Assembly: GCA_041905785.1 (NCBI GenBank)
Contig: JAYRKJ010000007.1
Location: forward strand, 127,221-191,220
Source: Roseateles_B sp041905785
Lineage (GTDB): Bacteria > Pseudomonadota > Gammaproteobacteria > Burkholderiales > Burkholderiaceae_C
DNA: 64,000 nt
Direction of reading: 5' to 3'
Below the pieces are notes generated by a model. That model was not told where the DNA came from, made no database searches, and saw only the letters and a program-made list of their open reading frames with translations. Position 1 is the stretch's first letter. Each line of letters starts with the position of its first letter. Of the stretch, positions 9,990 to 18,418 are shown in pieces. Position numbers and translations under genes: made by a program.

Positions 9990-11243
9990 TCACATGTTGT
10001 CGATCATCACTTGCCCGAAGCCAGAGCAGGACACCTGGGTGGCGCCGTCCAGCAGGCGGGCGAAGTCGTAAGTGACCTTCTTGGACAGGATGGACTTTTC
10101 CATCGAAGCGATGATCAGGTCAGCAGCTTCGAGCCAGCCCATGTGACGCAGCATCATTTCGGCCGACAGGATCTCGGAACCGGGGTTCACGTAGTCCTTG
10201 CCCGCGTACTTGGGAGCAGTGCCGTGGGTGGCTTCGAACATGGCGACGGAGTCGCTCAGGTTCGCACCCGGGGCGATGCCGATGCCGCCGACCTGCGCAG
10301 CCAGAGCGTCGGACACATAGTCGCCGTTCAGGTTCAGCGTGGCGATCACCGAGTACTCGGCCGGGCGCAGCAGGATCTGCTGCAGGAAGGCATCAGCGAT
10401 CGAATCCTTGATCACGATGTCCTTGCCCGTCTTCGGGTTCTTGAATTTGCACCACGGGCCGCCGTCGATCAGCTCGGCGCCGAACTCCTTCTGAGCCAGG
10501 GCGTAGGCCCAGTCGCGGAAGCCACCTTCGGTGAACTTCATGATGTTGCCCTTGTGCACGATGGTCACGCTGGGCTTGTCGTTGTCGATGGCGTACTGGA
10601 TGGCCTTGCGCACCAGGCGCTCGGTACCTTCCTGGGAGACGGGCTTGATGCCGATGCCCGAGGTCTCGGGGAAGCGGATCTTCTTGACGCCGAACTCGTT
10701 CTGCAGGAAGGCGATCAGCTTCTTGGCCTTGTCGCTCCGGGCTTCGAACTCGATGCCGGCGTAGATGTCTTCCGAGTTCTCACGGAAGATGACCATGTCG
10801 GTCTTCTCGGGCTCCTTCACGGGCGAGGGCACGCCCTTGAAGTAGCGCACCGGGCGCAGGCAGACGTAGAGGTCCAGCTCCTGGCGCAGCGCGACGTTCA
10901 GCGAACGGATGCCGCCGCCGACGGGCGTGGTCAGCGGGCCCTTGATGGACACCACGTAGTCCTTCAGGACCTGCAGCGTCTCCTCGGGCAGCCAGACGTC
11001 AGGACCATAGACCTTGGTCGACTTCTCGCCGGCGTAGATCTCCATCCAGTGGATCTTCTTCTTGCCGCCATAGGCCTTGGCCACGGCAGCGTCGACGACC
11101 TTGATCATCACCGGCGTGATGTCAAACCCCGTGCCGTCGCCCTCGATGTAGGGAATGATCGGCTGATCGGGCACATTCAGGGAGAAGTCGGCGTTGACCG
11201 TGATCTTCTGCCCGCCCTCGGGCACCTTGATGTGTTGGTACAT
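9990..11243 (-). CDS. icd: NADP-dependent isocitrate dehydrogenase
   Basis: TCA-cycle enzyme converting isocitrate to 2-oxoglutarate with NADPH formation. The 417-residue product matches the E. coli-type homodimeric enzyme in length (416). Substrate-site residues are in GGGIRSLNVALRQELDLYVC; the Ser of IRSLN corresponds to the Ser113 phosphorylated by AceK in E. coli, so regulation by phosphorylation is possible if an aceK exists elsewhere. Metal-site and NADP-site segments NGDYVSDALAAQVGG and FEATHGTAPKYAGKD are intact. Single-gene transcription unit with its own terminator downstream. Confidence 0.98.
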   Translation of the reverse strand: MYQHIKVPEGGQKITVNADFSLNVPDQPIIPYIEGDGTGFDITPVMIKVVDAAVAKAYGGKKKIHWMEIYAGEKSTKVYGPDVWLPEETLQVLKDYVVSIKGPLTTPVGGGIRSLNVALRQELDLYVCLRPVRYFKGVPSPVKEPEKTDMVIFRENSEDIYAGIEFEARSDKAKKLIAFLQNEFGVKKIRFPETSGIGIKPVSQEGTERLVRKAIQYAIDNDKPSVTIVHKGNIMKFTEGGFRDWAYALAQKEFGAELIDGGPWCKFKNPKTGKDIVIKDSIADAFLQQILLRPAEYSVIATLNLNGDYVSDALAAQVGGIGIAPGANLSDSVAMFEATHGTAPKYAGKDYVNPGSEILSAEMMLRHMGWLEAADLIIASMEKSILSKKVTYDFARLLDGATQVSCSGFGQVMIDNM

Positions 11244-11433
11244 GTGTTGTCGTCTCCGCTAGTCGCGAGGTTGGATGCGGCGGTCGCCGCCATAAAGAAA
11301 TCGATTCTATGCCAGCGCAGCTTGCACGGGCCTGATACGCTGGCCGCCTGCAGGTTTCAATGCGGTTTCACCCTCGGTGGCAGCGAGGGGGCTCGACGCA
11401 TGGACCGGTGCGCGGAGCATGCCGTGTGCGGCA

Positions 11434-12156
11434 TCAGCTGCAATAGGCCTGGACCTGCGCCCAGACGCCATGCCCCAGGGCCCAGCCCGCGCTGAGCACC
11501 AGACCCAATCCACCCAGGCGCGTGGCCCAGCGCATGCCGCGCCCTTCTTCCGCGCGGCCCAGTCCCAGCAGCTTCCACAGCAACGCAGGCCCCAGGACGA
11601 GCCCCAGCCCGGAGCTCAGCGCAAATGCCGCCATGACCGCGGCCCCGGCCGCAGCACTGTTGGCCAGCGCAGCCAGCAGCAAGGCCGACTGCAGCAGGCC
11701 GCAGGGCCACGCCACCCAGCCCAGTCCGGCCAGCAGCGCGTGCCAGCGCGGGCGCCGCGCGGTACTCAAAGCCGGCGCGCCACCCGTAGCCAGCGCCGCC
11801 AGCGGGATCGTGCTGTCGCGGCTGCCTTCACGACCCAGGGCCGACAACCAGGCCGGCTGCCGCGCCTTCCACAGCAGATAGAGGCCCAGCGCCAAGGCGC
11901 CCAGGTGCAGCAGCAGCCACAGGGGCCGCAGCCAGGCCACCGTTTGCCCCCACTGCGCCATCAGCGACACGCTGGATGCCGCCACGGCGCCCGCAGCGCT
12001 GTAGCTGAGCAGGCGCCCGACATGAAAGCCGGCATGCGCGGCGCTTCGCGCCGAGCCCTGACTGAGCGCAGCACAGGGCGCGCCGCACATGACGGCGCAG
12101 TGAGGAGTTCCCGCCAGGCCCATCAACAGGGCCGAGCCGACCAGGGCAGCATCCAT
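11434..12156 (-). CDS. TauE/SafE-type membrane protein of the cbb3/hemN region
   Basis: A 240-residue integral membrane protein of the sulfite exporter TauE/SafE superfamily, the CcoS/CcoI-neighbourhood branch that in proteobacteria is thought to help cbb3 oxidase or c-type cytochrome biogenesis. The N-terminal helix holds the branch signature GTPHCAVMCGAPC (two Cys flanking Met, a likely copper-handling site); about five more hydrophobic helices follow, with a conserved WPCGLLQSALLLAA motif. The ATG at 12156 is the first Met giving this N-terminus. It lies 35 bp after the hemN stop, on the same strand, so hemN and this gene are likely co-transcribed under FNR control. The transported substrate is not established. 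Confidence 0.85.
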   Translation of the reverse strand: MDAALVGSALLMGLAGTPHCAVMCGAPCAALSQGSARSAAHAGFHVGRLLSYSAAGAVAASSVSLMAQWGQTVAWLRPLWLLLHLGALALGLYLLWKARQPAWLSALGREGSRDSTIPLAALATGGAPALSTARRPRWHALLAGLGWVAWPCGLLQSALLLAALANSAAAGAAVMAAFALSSGLGLVLGPALLWKLLGLGRAEEGRGMRWATRLGGLGLVLSAGWALGHGVWAQVQAYCS

Positions 12157-12191
12157 AGGCGGCAATGATGCGTGAAATGCGTGCGAGCGCC

Positions 12192-13601
12192 TCAGATGAT
12201 GCGCGAGAACTGCGCCCGGGTGCGGTCGGCCTGCAGGTAGCGGTCGAAGACCATGGCCACCGCACGCACGAAGTACCAGCCCAGCGGCGTCACCTGGATG
12301 GCCTCCGGCTCCAGCATCACCAGGCCCGTCTCCTGCAGCGAGGCCAGTTGCGCCAGCTCCGCACGGAAGTACTCGCGCACCTTGATCAGGTGGGCCAGCT
12401 CGATGGATTCGAACTCCACGCGGCCCTGGCACATCAGCGCCATGATCATGGCGCGGCGGACCAGGTCGTCACGGGTCAGCGCCAGGCCACGCTGGATGGG
12501 CAGTTGCCCCTGGTGGATGGCATCGTAGTACTCGGGCAGGGTCTTGGCGTTCTGGCTGTAGGTGGCACCCACGCGGCCTATGGCCGAGACGCCCAGGCCG
12601 ATCAAGTCGCAGTCCGGCTGCGTGCTGTAGCCCTGGAAATTCCGATGCAGGCGGCCCTGGCGCTTCGCCACCGCGAGCGAGTCATTGGGCAGCGCGAAAT
12701 GGTCCATGCCGATATAGGCATAGCCGTGACCCACGAAACCGCTCAAGGCCGTGGACAGCATGGTCAGCTTGGCTGCGGCAGCCGGCAGCTGGCTGGCGTC
12801 GATGCGGCGCTGCGGCTTGAAGCGGGTGGGCAGATGGGCGTAGCCATACAGGGCAATGCGGTCCGGCCGCAGCGTCGCCACCTGCTGGATGGTGCGCTGA
12901 AAGCTCGCCGGCGTCTGCTGCGGCAGGCCGTAGATCAGGTCCACGTTGGTGGACTCGAAGCCCAGCGCCCGTGCCTGATGCATCAGCGCTTCGACCATCT
13001 CATAGCTCTGCACACGGTGTACGGCCTTCTGCACCTCGGCGTCGAAGTCCTGCACGCCAAAGCTCAGGCGGTTGAAGCCCAGGCTGCGCAGGTGCAGCAG
13101 GCGGGCTTCGGTCACCGTGCGGGGATCCACCTCGATGGACACCTCGGCGCCCGGGGCCAGCTTGAAGCGCTGCTTGATCGCGTCCATCAGGCGCGTCAGC
13201 TCCGCGTCGCTGAGGAAGGTGGGCGAGCCGCCGCCAAAATGCAGCTGCGAGATCGCCTGCGCACGCCCCAGCTGTGCCAAGGTCAGGTCCATCTCCTGGA
13301 TCAGCGCCTCCAGGTACTCCGCCGCACGCTCGTGGTGCTTGGTGATGACCTTGTTGCAAGCGCAGTAATAGCAGACCGACTCGCAGAACGGAATGTGGAT
13401 GTAAAGGGACAGCGGCGCACCACCCCCCACCACGCCACCCTGCGCGCGCTGGTTCAGCGCCTGCTTGTACTGCTCGACGGTAAAGGCCTCGACAAAGCGA
13501 TCGGCCGTCGGGTAGGAGGTGTAGCGCGGACCGGACACATCGAAGCGGCGCAGCACATCCTCAGTGATGCCCGGCAGGGCGGCAGTGTTCATGGTTTGCA
13601 T
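12192..13601 (-). CDS. hemN: Oxygen-independent coproporphyrinogen III oxidase
   Basis: Radical SAM enzyme that decarboxylates coproporphyrinogen III to protoporphyrinogen IX without oxygen in heme synthesis. The 469-residue product has the conserved N-terminal GPRYTSYPTADRF, the radical SAM cluster CX3CX2C as C73, C77 and C80 (CESVCYYC), and the following FGGGSPTFLS glycine motif. The start is ATG 13601 or ATG 13592, three codons apart; no strong ribosome-binding site separates them. An FNR-like dyad at 13635-13648 lies immediately upstream, fitting anaerobic induction. The gene is divergent from fnr. Confidence 0.96.
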   Translation of the reverse strand: MQTMNTAALPGITEDVLRRFDVSGPRYTSYPTADRFVEAFTVEQYKQALNQRAQGGVVGGGAPLSLYIHIPFCESVCYYCACNKVITKHHERAAEYLEALIQEMDLTLAQLGRAQAISQLHFGGGSPTFLSDAELTRLMDAIKQRFKLAPGAEVSIEVDPRTVTEARLLHLRSLGFNRLSFGVQDFDAEVQKAVHRVQSYEMVEALMHQARALGFESTNVDLIYGLPQQTPASFQRTIQQVATLRPDRIALYGYAHLPTRFKPQRRIDASQLPAAAAKLTMLSTALSGFVGHGYAYIGMDHFALPNDSLAVAKRQGRLHRNFQGYSTQPDCDLIGLGVSAIGRVGATYSQNAKTLPEYYDAIHQGQLPIQRGLALTRDDLVRRAMIMALMCQGRVEFESIELAHLIKVREYFRAELAQLASLQETGLVMLEPEAIQVTPLGWYFVRAVAMVFDRYLQADRTRAQFSRII

Positions 13602-13634
13602 GCCGCCACTGTGCCAAGCCTGCACAAGCACTGA

Positions 13635-13648
13635 TTGACCTGTATCAA
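13635..13648. promoter_or_regulatory. FNR/ANR-type binding site between hemN and fnr
   Basis: TTGACCTGTATCAA matches the FNR consensus TTGAT-N4-ATCAA at 9 of 10 defined positions. Right beside it (13651-13658) is TTGATCAA, two abutted half-sites. Its centre is about 40 bp from the hemN start and about 130 bp from the chosen fnr start, so it may serve hemN activation, fnr autoregulation, or both. Functional assignment is inferred from sequence and context. Confidence 0.75.
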
Positions 13649-13770
13649 GCTTGATCAACTGGCGCGGGTAAACAATGGCTCCAGTCTTGAGGAGCGTCAT
13701 GTTGAACCCACCCCCCGCACGGGCCGCGGCCATTGACAATCCTTCGCCGCACCGGCAGACCCAGCCCATA

Positions 13771-14517
13771 ATGAGCAACATGAATACCCAGACCCCGATC
13801 AAGATCGAGCCCTTCAAGGTCGCCTGCTCCAGCTGCAACTTGCGCGAGCTGTGTCTGCCCGTGGGATTGTCCCAATCGGATCTGGATCAGTTGGACACCC
13901 TGGTGGCCACCCGCCGCAACGTGTCCCGCGGGGACACCTTGTTCCGCACCGGCGACGCCTTCCAGTCGCTCTACGCCGTGCGCACCGGTTTCTTCAAGAC
14001 CTGCGTCTCCTCTGAGGACGGCCGTGACCAAGTCACGGGCTTCCAGATGGCCGGCGAGCTGCTGGGCCTGGACGGCATCAGCAATGACCGCCACTCCTGC
14101 GACGCAGTGGCGCTGGAAGACAGCCAGGTTTGCGTGATTCCCTATACCCAGCTGGAAGAGCTGTCCCGCGAGTTCACGGACCTGCAACACCAGTTCCACA
14201 AGATCATGAGCCGTGAGATCGTGCGCGACCACGGCGTGATGCTGCTGCTGGGCTCCATGCGTGCCGAAGAGCGGCTGGCCGCCTTCTTGCTGAACCTCAC
14301 CCAGCGCCTGCAGGCTCGCGGCTTCTCGGCCTCGGCCCTGGTGCTGCGCATGACGCGCGAGGAAATCGGCAGCTACCTCGGCTTGAAGCTGGAGACGGTG
14401 AGCCGCACCTTCTCCAAGTTCCAGGACGAAGGCCTGCTGGAGGTGAAGCAGCGCCAGATCCGCATCCTGAACCAGGACGGCCTGCAAAAGCTGGTGAACA
14501 CCGCGCACTGCAGCTGA
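13771..14517 (+). CDS. fnr: FNR-type oxygen-sensing transcriptional regulator
   Basis: CRP/FNR-family regulator that binds DNA as a [4Fe-4S] dimer when oxygen is low. From the Met at 13771 the product is 248 residues with cluster ligands C19, C22, C28 (CX2CX5C, as in E. coli FNR) and the fourth Cys at 110 (DRHSCDAV). The recognition helix contains ETVSRT, the E--SR pattern of TTGAT-binding FNRs. The frame is open to ATG 13699, which has an AGGAG site and would add 24 residues; I prefer 13771 on family length, but the ribosome-binding site argues for 13699. It probably controls the adjacent hemN and the cbb3 operon. Confidence 0.95.
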   Translation: MSNMNTQTPIKIEPFKVACSSCNLRELCLPVGLSQSDLDQLDTLVATRRNVSRGDTLFRTGDAFQSLYAVRTGFFKTCVSSEDGRDQVTGFQMAGELLGLDGISNDRHSCDAVALEDSQVCVIPYTQLEELSREFTDLQHQFHKIMSREIVRDHGVMLLLGSMRAEERLAAFLLNLTQRLQARGFSASALVLRMTREEIGSYLGLKLETVSRTFSKFQDEGLLEVKQRQIRILNQDGLQKLVNTAHCS

Positions 14518-14537
14518 GCCCCCTGCCCTCAGGACCG

Positions 14538-14566
14538 CAGCCCGCCGACACGCGGGCTGTTTGCTT
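14538..14566 (+). terminator. Intrinsic terminator of fnr
   Basis: Perfect 8-bp stem CAGCCCGC (14538-14545) and GCGGGCTG (14552-14559) with a 6-base loop, followed by TTTGCTTTCT. It lies 20 bp after the fnr stop. Confidence 0.88.
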
Positions 14567-14589
14567 TCTGCGCGGTGCTGCGCGGGCGC

Positions 14590-14877
14590 TCAGTGCGGCC
14601 AGTGCCGTGGATGAAGCTCAGCAGCGTCCGCAGGCTGCGTGGCCAGCAGCAGGGTCACGGCCGAAGCCAGGCTGAACAGCAGCCAGAAGGCCAGGAAGCT
14701 CAGGGTGTAGATCGCCTCGCGGCTCAGCAGGACGGGGGCGCCACCAAACCAGCTCAGGTCCATGGGATCGACCATGGCAAACACCAGCGCCTCGGTCACG
14801 CCAGCCATCACGAAGGCCGGCCAGAGAATGTGCATGGCCCGGCGCCCCGGGCCTTCTTGCTCACCTATCAGTCCCAT
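14590..14877 (-). CDS. Small membrane protein at the end of the cbb3 operon
   Basis: A 95-residue protein with two predicted membrane helices (about residues 16-35, ILWPAFVMAGVTEALVFAMV, and 55-80, YTLSFLAFWLLFSLASAVTL) and a short hydrophilic C-terminus. I do not know a characterised homologue. It is the last gene of the minus-strand cco cluster, 31 bp after the ccoH stop, so it is probably co-expressed with the oxidase and may be a minor assembly factor. The ATG at 14877 is preferred because it starts just before the first helix. Confidence 0.75.
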   Translation of the reverse strand: MGLIGEQEGPGRRAMHILWPAFVMAGVTEALVFAMVDPMDLSWFGGAPVLLSREAIYTLSFLAFWLLFSLASAVTLLLATQPADAAELHPRHWPH

Positions 14878-14908
14878 CCCGGTGTCCTCCACCCTGGCCT
14901 GTGAATGA

Positions 14909-15175
14909 CTACTTGCCGCTTGCTGGGCCGCCTGTGGCCGCGTGATTGCGCGCAGCAACGGCCGGCGCCAGAGCTGCGGACTGCGGACCATCGGCGGCAC
15001 TGTCGGCCGACAGCCGCTGCCGCGTCTCGATCACCGGGTCTGGATGCTTCAACGCCAGGCCCAGGGTGACGAAGCTGGCGAACACCACCGCCGCTGGGCC
15101 TCCCACCACCAGCCACATCATGCGCTCGCGCCACCAGGCGCGTGGAGCCGGCGAGGAAGATTCAATGTCAGCCAT
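14909..15175 (-). CDS. ccoH: Short FixH/CcoH-type cbb3 assembly protein
   Basis: An 88-residue protein with one N-terminal membrane helix (WLVVGGPAAVVFASFVTLGL) followed by the KHPDPVIET segment typical of CcoH/FixH. Classical FixH is about 150-170 residues; this is a short version, so the periplasmic domain is reduced to an Ala/Ser-rich tail. It sits between ccoG and a small membrane protein, the usual CcoH position, and likely helps stabilise the cbb3 assembly intermediate. Assignment rests on position, the TM helix and the DPVIE motif. Confidence 0.8.
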   Translation of the reverse strand: MADIESSSPAPRAWWRERMMWLVVGGPAAVVFASFVTLGLALKHPDPVIETRQRLSADSAADGPQSAALAPAVAARNHAATGGPASGK

Positions 15176-15184
15176 GTCTTGCTC

Positions 15185-16648
15185 CTAGCGCGGAACCACA
15201 AAGGTAGATTTTTCGACCAGCTGGCTCGGGGCGCCGCCAGCCGCTGCATCGCGGACGATGCGGAAATGGATTTCGTGCGCGCCACTGCCCACAGCCTGTG
15301 CGGTCTGTGGCGGCACGCGCAGGGCCAGGGACACCCAACGGGCCTCGGCGGGCCCCACCGTCAACTGCAGCGGCTGGGTCAAGGCCAGGCCGTCCAGGCC
15401 TTGTGCCGTCACGCGGTAGGACTGCACCTGCTCGGTCGCGTTCATGACCTGCAGGCGGTAGACGTTTTCGATGTAGCCGTCGTCCACCAGGCGGGCCAGC
15501 GAGGCGCGGTCGCGCACCACGTCGACCTTGAAAGGCGTGCGGGTCAGCAAGTGCCAGAACAAGGCCGCGCAGATCAGCACCAGGATGCCGGCATACACCA
15601 GCACCCGCGGACGGAACATGCGTCGGATCAGTTGCGCGCGGCTGAGATGCTCGCTCAGTCCGTTCTGGGTGTCATAGCGGATGAGGCCGCGCGGGTAGCT
15701 CATCTTGTCCATCACGCCATTGCAGACGTCGATGCAGGCCGCACAGCCGATGCACTCGTACTGCAGGCCCTTGCGGATGTCGATGCCCGTCGGGCAGACC
15801 TGCACGCACAGATTGCAGTCGATGCAGGCCCCAAGGCCGGCGGCCTTGATGTCGATCTTGCGCCCGCGCGAGCCGCGCGGCTCGCCGCGTTCGGCGTCGT
15901 AGCTGATGATCAGCGTGTCCTTGTCGAACATGGCGCTCTGGAAGCGCGCATACGGGCACATGTACTTGCAGACCTGCTCGCGCATGTGACCAGCGAACAG
16001 ATAGGTGGCAAAGCCGTAGAACAGCACCCAGAACAGCTCCCAGGGGCCCAGCCCCAAGGCCGCCACCTCGGCGGCCAGGACCTTGAGGGGCGTGAAGTAG
16101 CCGACGAAGGTGAAGCCCGTCCACAGGGCCAGTGCGACCCAGACAAGCTGCTTGCCGCCCTTGCGGGCGAGCTTCTGGAGCGACCAGGGCGCGGCATCCA
16201 GCTTCATGCGGGCCGCGCGGTCGCCTTCGAACCTGCGCTCCACCCACATGAAGATCTCGGTGTAGACCGTCTGCGGGCAGGCATAGCCGCACCACAGCCG
16301 GCCGGCGACTGCGGTGAAAAGAAAGAGCGCGTAGGCTGAGATCAGCAGCAGCGCCGTGAGGTAGATGAAGTCCTGCGGGTACAGGACCAGGCCGAAGATG
16401 TAGAAGCGACGCGCGCCGAGATCGAACAGCACGGCCTGGCGCGCATTCCACTCCAGCCAGGGCAGCCCATAGAAGAGGAGCTGCGTGAACCAGACCAGGG
16501 CCCATCGCCAGCGGATGAACCATCCACTGACGGCCTTGGGGTAGATCTTTTTCTGAGCCTGGTAGAGCGACACCATCTCACGCGCGGCGTCGTCGCCTGC
16601 CAGGGCGGACGATGGTGTCGCGCAAGAGGTGTCGCCGCTACTGCTCAT
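15185..16648 (-). CDS. ccoG: Cytochrome c oxidase accessory protein CcoG
   Basis: Polyferredoxin-like membrane protein (FixG/RdxA) that reduces Cu(II) for delivery to the CuB site of cbb3 oxidase. The 487-residue product has N-terminal helices, a CGYACPQTVYTEIFMWVE motif, a KYMCPYARFQ motif, and two ferredoxin clusters CIDCNLCVQVCP and CIGCAACIDVC, then a C-terminal TM helix and an immunoglobulin-like periplasmic domain. The ATG at 16648 gives MSSSGDTS; a TTG three codons upstream is the only earlier in-frame start. It follows ccoP by 27 bp. Confidence 0.96.
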   Translation of the reverse strand: MSSSGDTSCATPSSALAGDDAAREMVSLYQAQKKIYPKAVSGWFIRWRWALVWFTQLLFYGLPWLEWNARQAVLFDLGARRFYIFGLVLYPQDFIYLTALLLISAYALFLFTAVAGRLWCGYACPQTVYTEIFMWVERRFEGDRAARMKLDAAPWSLQKLARKGGKQLVWVALALWTGFTFVGYFTPLKVLAAEVAALGLGPWELFWVLFYGFATYLFAGHMREQVCKYMCPYARFQSAMFDKDTLIISYDAERGEPRGSRGRKIDIKAAGLGACIDCNLCVQVCPTGIDIRKGLQYECIGCAACIDVCNGVMDKMSYPRGLIRYDTQNGLSEHLSRAQLIRRMFRPRVLVYAGILVLICAALFWHLLTRTPFKVDVVRDRASLARLVDDGYIENVYRLQVMNATEQVQSYRVTAQGLDGLALTQPLQLTVGPAEARWVSLALRVPPQTAQAVGSGAHEIHFRIVRDAAAGGAPSQLVEKSTFVVPR

Positions 16649-16675
16649 GGGGATCAATCCTTGCTGCAGCGAACC

Positions 16676-17590
16676 TTACTTGGCGGCAACGGCGGTGCCC
16701 TGCGACAGGCTCCACACATAGGCACCCAGCACGTGGATCTGCTCGGGGCTCAGGCGCGAGGCATGGGCCGGCATCACGTTGTTCTTGCCGTTGTTGATCA
16801 TCGCGATGACGGCGTCCTCGCCCCAGCCATGCAGCCAGATCTTGTCCGTCAGATTGGGCGCACCCATGGCCTGGTTGCCCTTGCCGTCCGGGCCATGGCA
16901 GGCCGCGCAGGCACCGAACTTGGCCTTGCCCAGCTGGGCGGCGATGGAGTTGTGAGGGCTGCCCGAGAGGCTCAGCACGTAGTTGGCCACGTTCTTCACA
17001 TCCTCCGGCCCGCCGACGGCCGCGGCCATTGGCGGCATCACGCCATTGCGACCGCCGCCGATGGTCTGCACGATGGTCTCGTGCGTGCCGCCATACAGCC
17101 AGTCGTTGTCGGTCAGGTTCGGGAAGCCCTTGGAGCCCTTGGCGTCGGAGCCATGGCAGCCGGCACAGTTGTTGGCGAACAGCCGCTCGCCGATGGCCAT
17201 GGCCGAGGGATCCTTGGACAGGCCCGCAGCATCCATGGCCTTGTACTTGGCGTACACGCCTTCCAAGGCCGCGCGGGCCTTGGCCTGCTCGGCTTCGTAC
17301 TGGCCGGTGCTGGACCACTTGAGGCTGCCCTCGTTGCTGCCCAGGCCCGGGTACATGGCCAGGTAGATGCCCGAGAACACCACGGTGATCACGAACAGGC
17401 CCATCCACCAGCGCGGCAGCGGGTTGTTCATTTCACGCAGGTCCACGTCCCAGACATGGCCCGTGGTGTTGTCATCGGCCATCACGCGGCGGCGGCTGGC
17501 GATGATCAGCAGTATCAGGCACAGCACCAGCCCGGCGATGGTGGCGGCTGCGACGAAGGTCGACCAGCCGCTGGAGAAAAAGTCACTCAT
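16676..17590 (-). CDS. ccoP: cbb3-type cytochrome c oxidase diheme subunit III
   Basis: Membrane-anchored diheme cytochrome c that takes electrons from the periplasmic donor and passes them to CcoO/CcoN. The 304-residue product has two membrane helices at residues ~10-32 and ~62-80 separated by the NNPLPRWWM motif, then two cytochrome c domains with CAGCH (142-146) and CAACH (228-232). Axial Met ligands are plausible in GVMPPM and NVMPAH. The start overlaps the end of ccoQ by eight bases. Confidence 0.97.
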   Translation of the reverse strand: MSDFFSSGWSTFVAAATIAGLVLCLILLIIASRRRVMADDNTTGHVWDVDLREMNNPLPRWWMGLFVITVVFSGIYLAMYPGLGSNEGSLKWSSTGQYEAEQAKARAALEGVYAKYKAMDAAGLSKDPSAMAIGERLFANNCAGCHGSDAKGSKGFPNLTDNDWLYGGTHETIVQTIGGGRNGVMPPMAAAVGGPEDVKNVANYVLSLSGSPHNSIAAQLGKAKFGACAACHGPDGKGNQAMGAPNLTDKIWLHGWGEDAVIAMINNGKNNVMPAHASRLSPEQIHVLGAYVWSLSQGTAVAAK

Positions 17591-17762
17591 TGCGGCCTCC
17601 TTGGGAGGAGATTGCGCCGGCGGCCTGATCGTCCATCAGGGGCAGACCGCCCAGCTCGTCAAAGGATTGCTTGTTCCGCTTGGAGAAGGCCCAGGCGACG
17701 ATGCCCAGGAAGATCACCATGGAGAACAGCGTGAAGGCGATGCGGAAGTCATTGACGTCCAT
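17583..17762 (-). CDS. ccoQ: cbb3 oxidase small subunit CcoQ
   Basis: A 59-residue protein starting MDVNDFRIAFTLFSMV, with a single membrane helix (FTLFSMVIFLGIVAWAF) followed by a basic KRNKQSF stretch, as in CcoQ/FixQ. It stabilises the interaction of CcoP with the CcoNO core. The gene lies between ccoO and ccoP in the standard order, overlaps the ccoP start by eight bases, and is 11 bp downstream of the ccoO stop. Its small size means automated gene callers can miss it. Confidence 0.93.
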   Translation of the reverse strand: MDVNDFRIAFTLFSMVIFLGIVAWAFSKRNKQSFDELGGLPLMDDQAAGAISSQGGRNE

Positions 17763-17773
17763 GAAGAGCCTCC

Positions 17774-18400
17774 TTACTTCTTCAGCGCGGTGCCCATCAC
17801 CTGCAGATAGGCGACGACTGCATCCATCTCGGTCTTGCCCTTGACCTCATCGCCAGCCTTGGCGATTTCGTCATCGGTATAGGGCACGCCGACCACGCGC
17901 AGCGCCTTCATCCTGGGCGCCATGTCGGCCGGGTTGACTGTGGCCTTGCTCAGCCAGGGGTAGGCAGGCATATTGGACTCGGGCACCAGGTCGCGCGGGT
18001 TGTTCAGGTGGATGCGATGCCATTCATCGCTGTACTTGCCGCCCACGCGGTGCAGGTCCGGCCCCGTGCGCTTGGAGCCCCACTGGAATGGGTGGTCGTA
18101 CACGAACTCGCCCGCCACCGAGTAGTGGCCGTAGCGCAGGGTCTCGGCGCGGAAGGGACGGATCATCTGCGAGTGGCAGTTGTAGCAGCCCTCGCGGATG
18201 TAGACGTCCCGGCCGGCCAGCTGCAGCGCGGTGTAGGGCTTCAGGCCCTCGACCGCCTGGGTGGTCGAGCGCTGGAAGAACAGCGGCACGATTTCCACGA
18301 TGCCGCCGACGACCACCGTCAGCAGCACCAGCACGATCATCAGGAAGTTGCTGGTCTCGATCTTCTCGTGACCGGAAACGGCGTGGTTGTTGTTAGCCAT
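17774..18400 (-). CDS. ccoO: cbb3-type cytochrome c oxidase monoheme subunit II
   Basis: Membrane-anchored monoheme cytochrome c of the cbb3 oxidase. The 208-residue product has one N-terminal helix (MIVLVLLTVVVGGIVEIVP), the heme motif CYNCH at residues 72-76 followed by SQMIRPFRAE, and the conserved PHLHRVGGKY-type stretch (here PDLHRVGGKYSDEWH). The ATG at 18400 has a GGGAGAA ribosome-binding site at good spacing; the Met at 18415 has none. The stop is 11 bp before ccoQ. Confidence 0.97.
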   Translation of the reverse strand: MANNNHAVSGHEKIETSNFLMIVLVLLTVVVGGIVEIVPLFFQRSTTQAVEGLKPYTALQLAGRDVYIREGCYNCHSQMIRPFRAETLRYGHYSVAGEFVYDHPFQWGSKRTGPDLHRVGGKYSDEWHRIHLNNPRDLVPESNMPAYPWLSKATVNPADMAPRMKALRVVGVPYTDDEIAKAGDEVKGKTEMDAVVAYLQVMGTALKK

Positions 18401-18418
18401 GTTTGGTTCTCCCATGCC

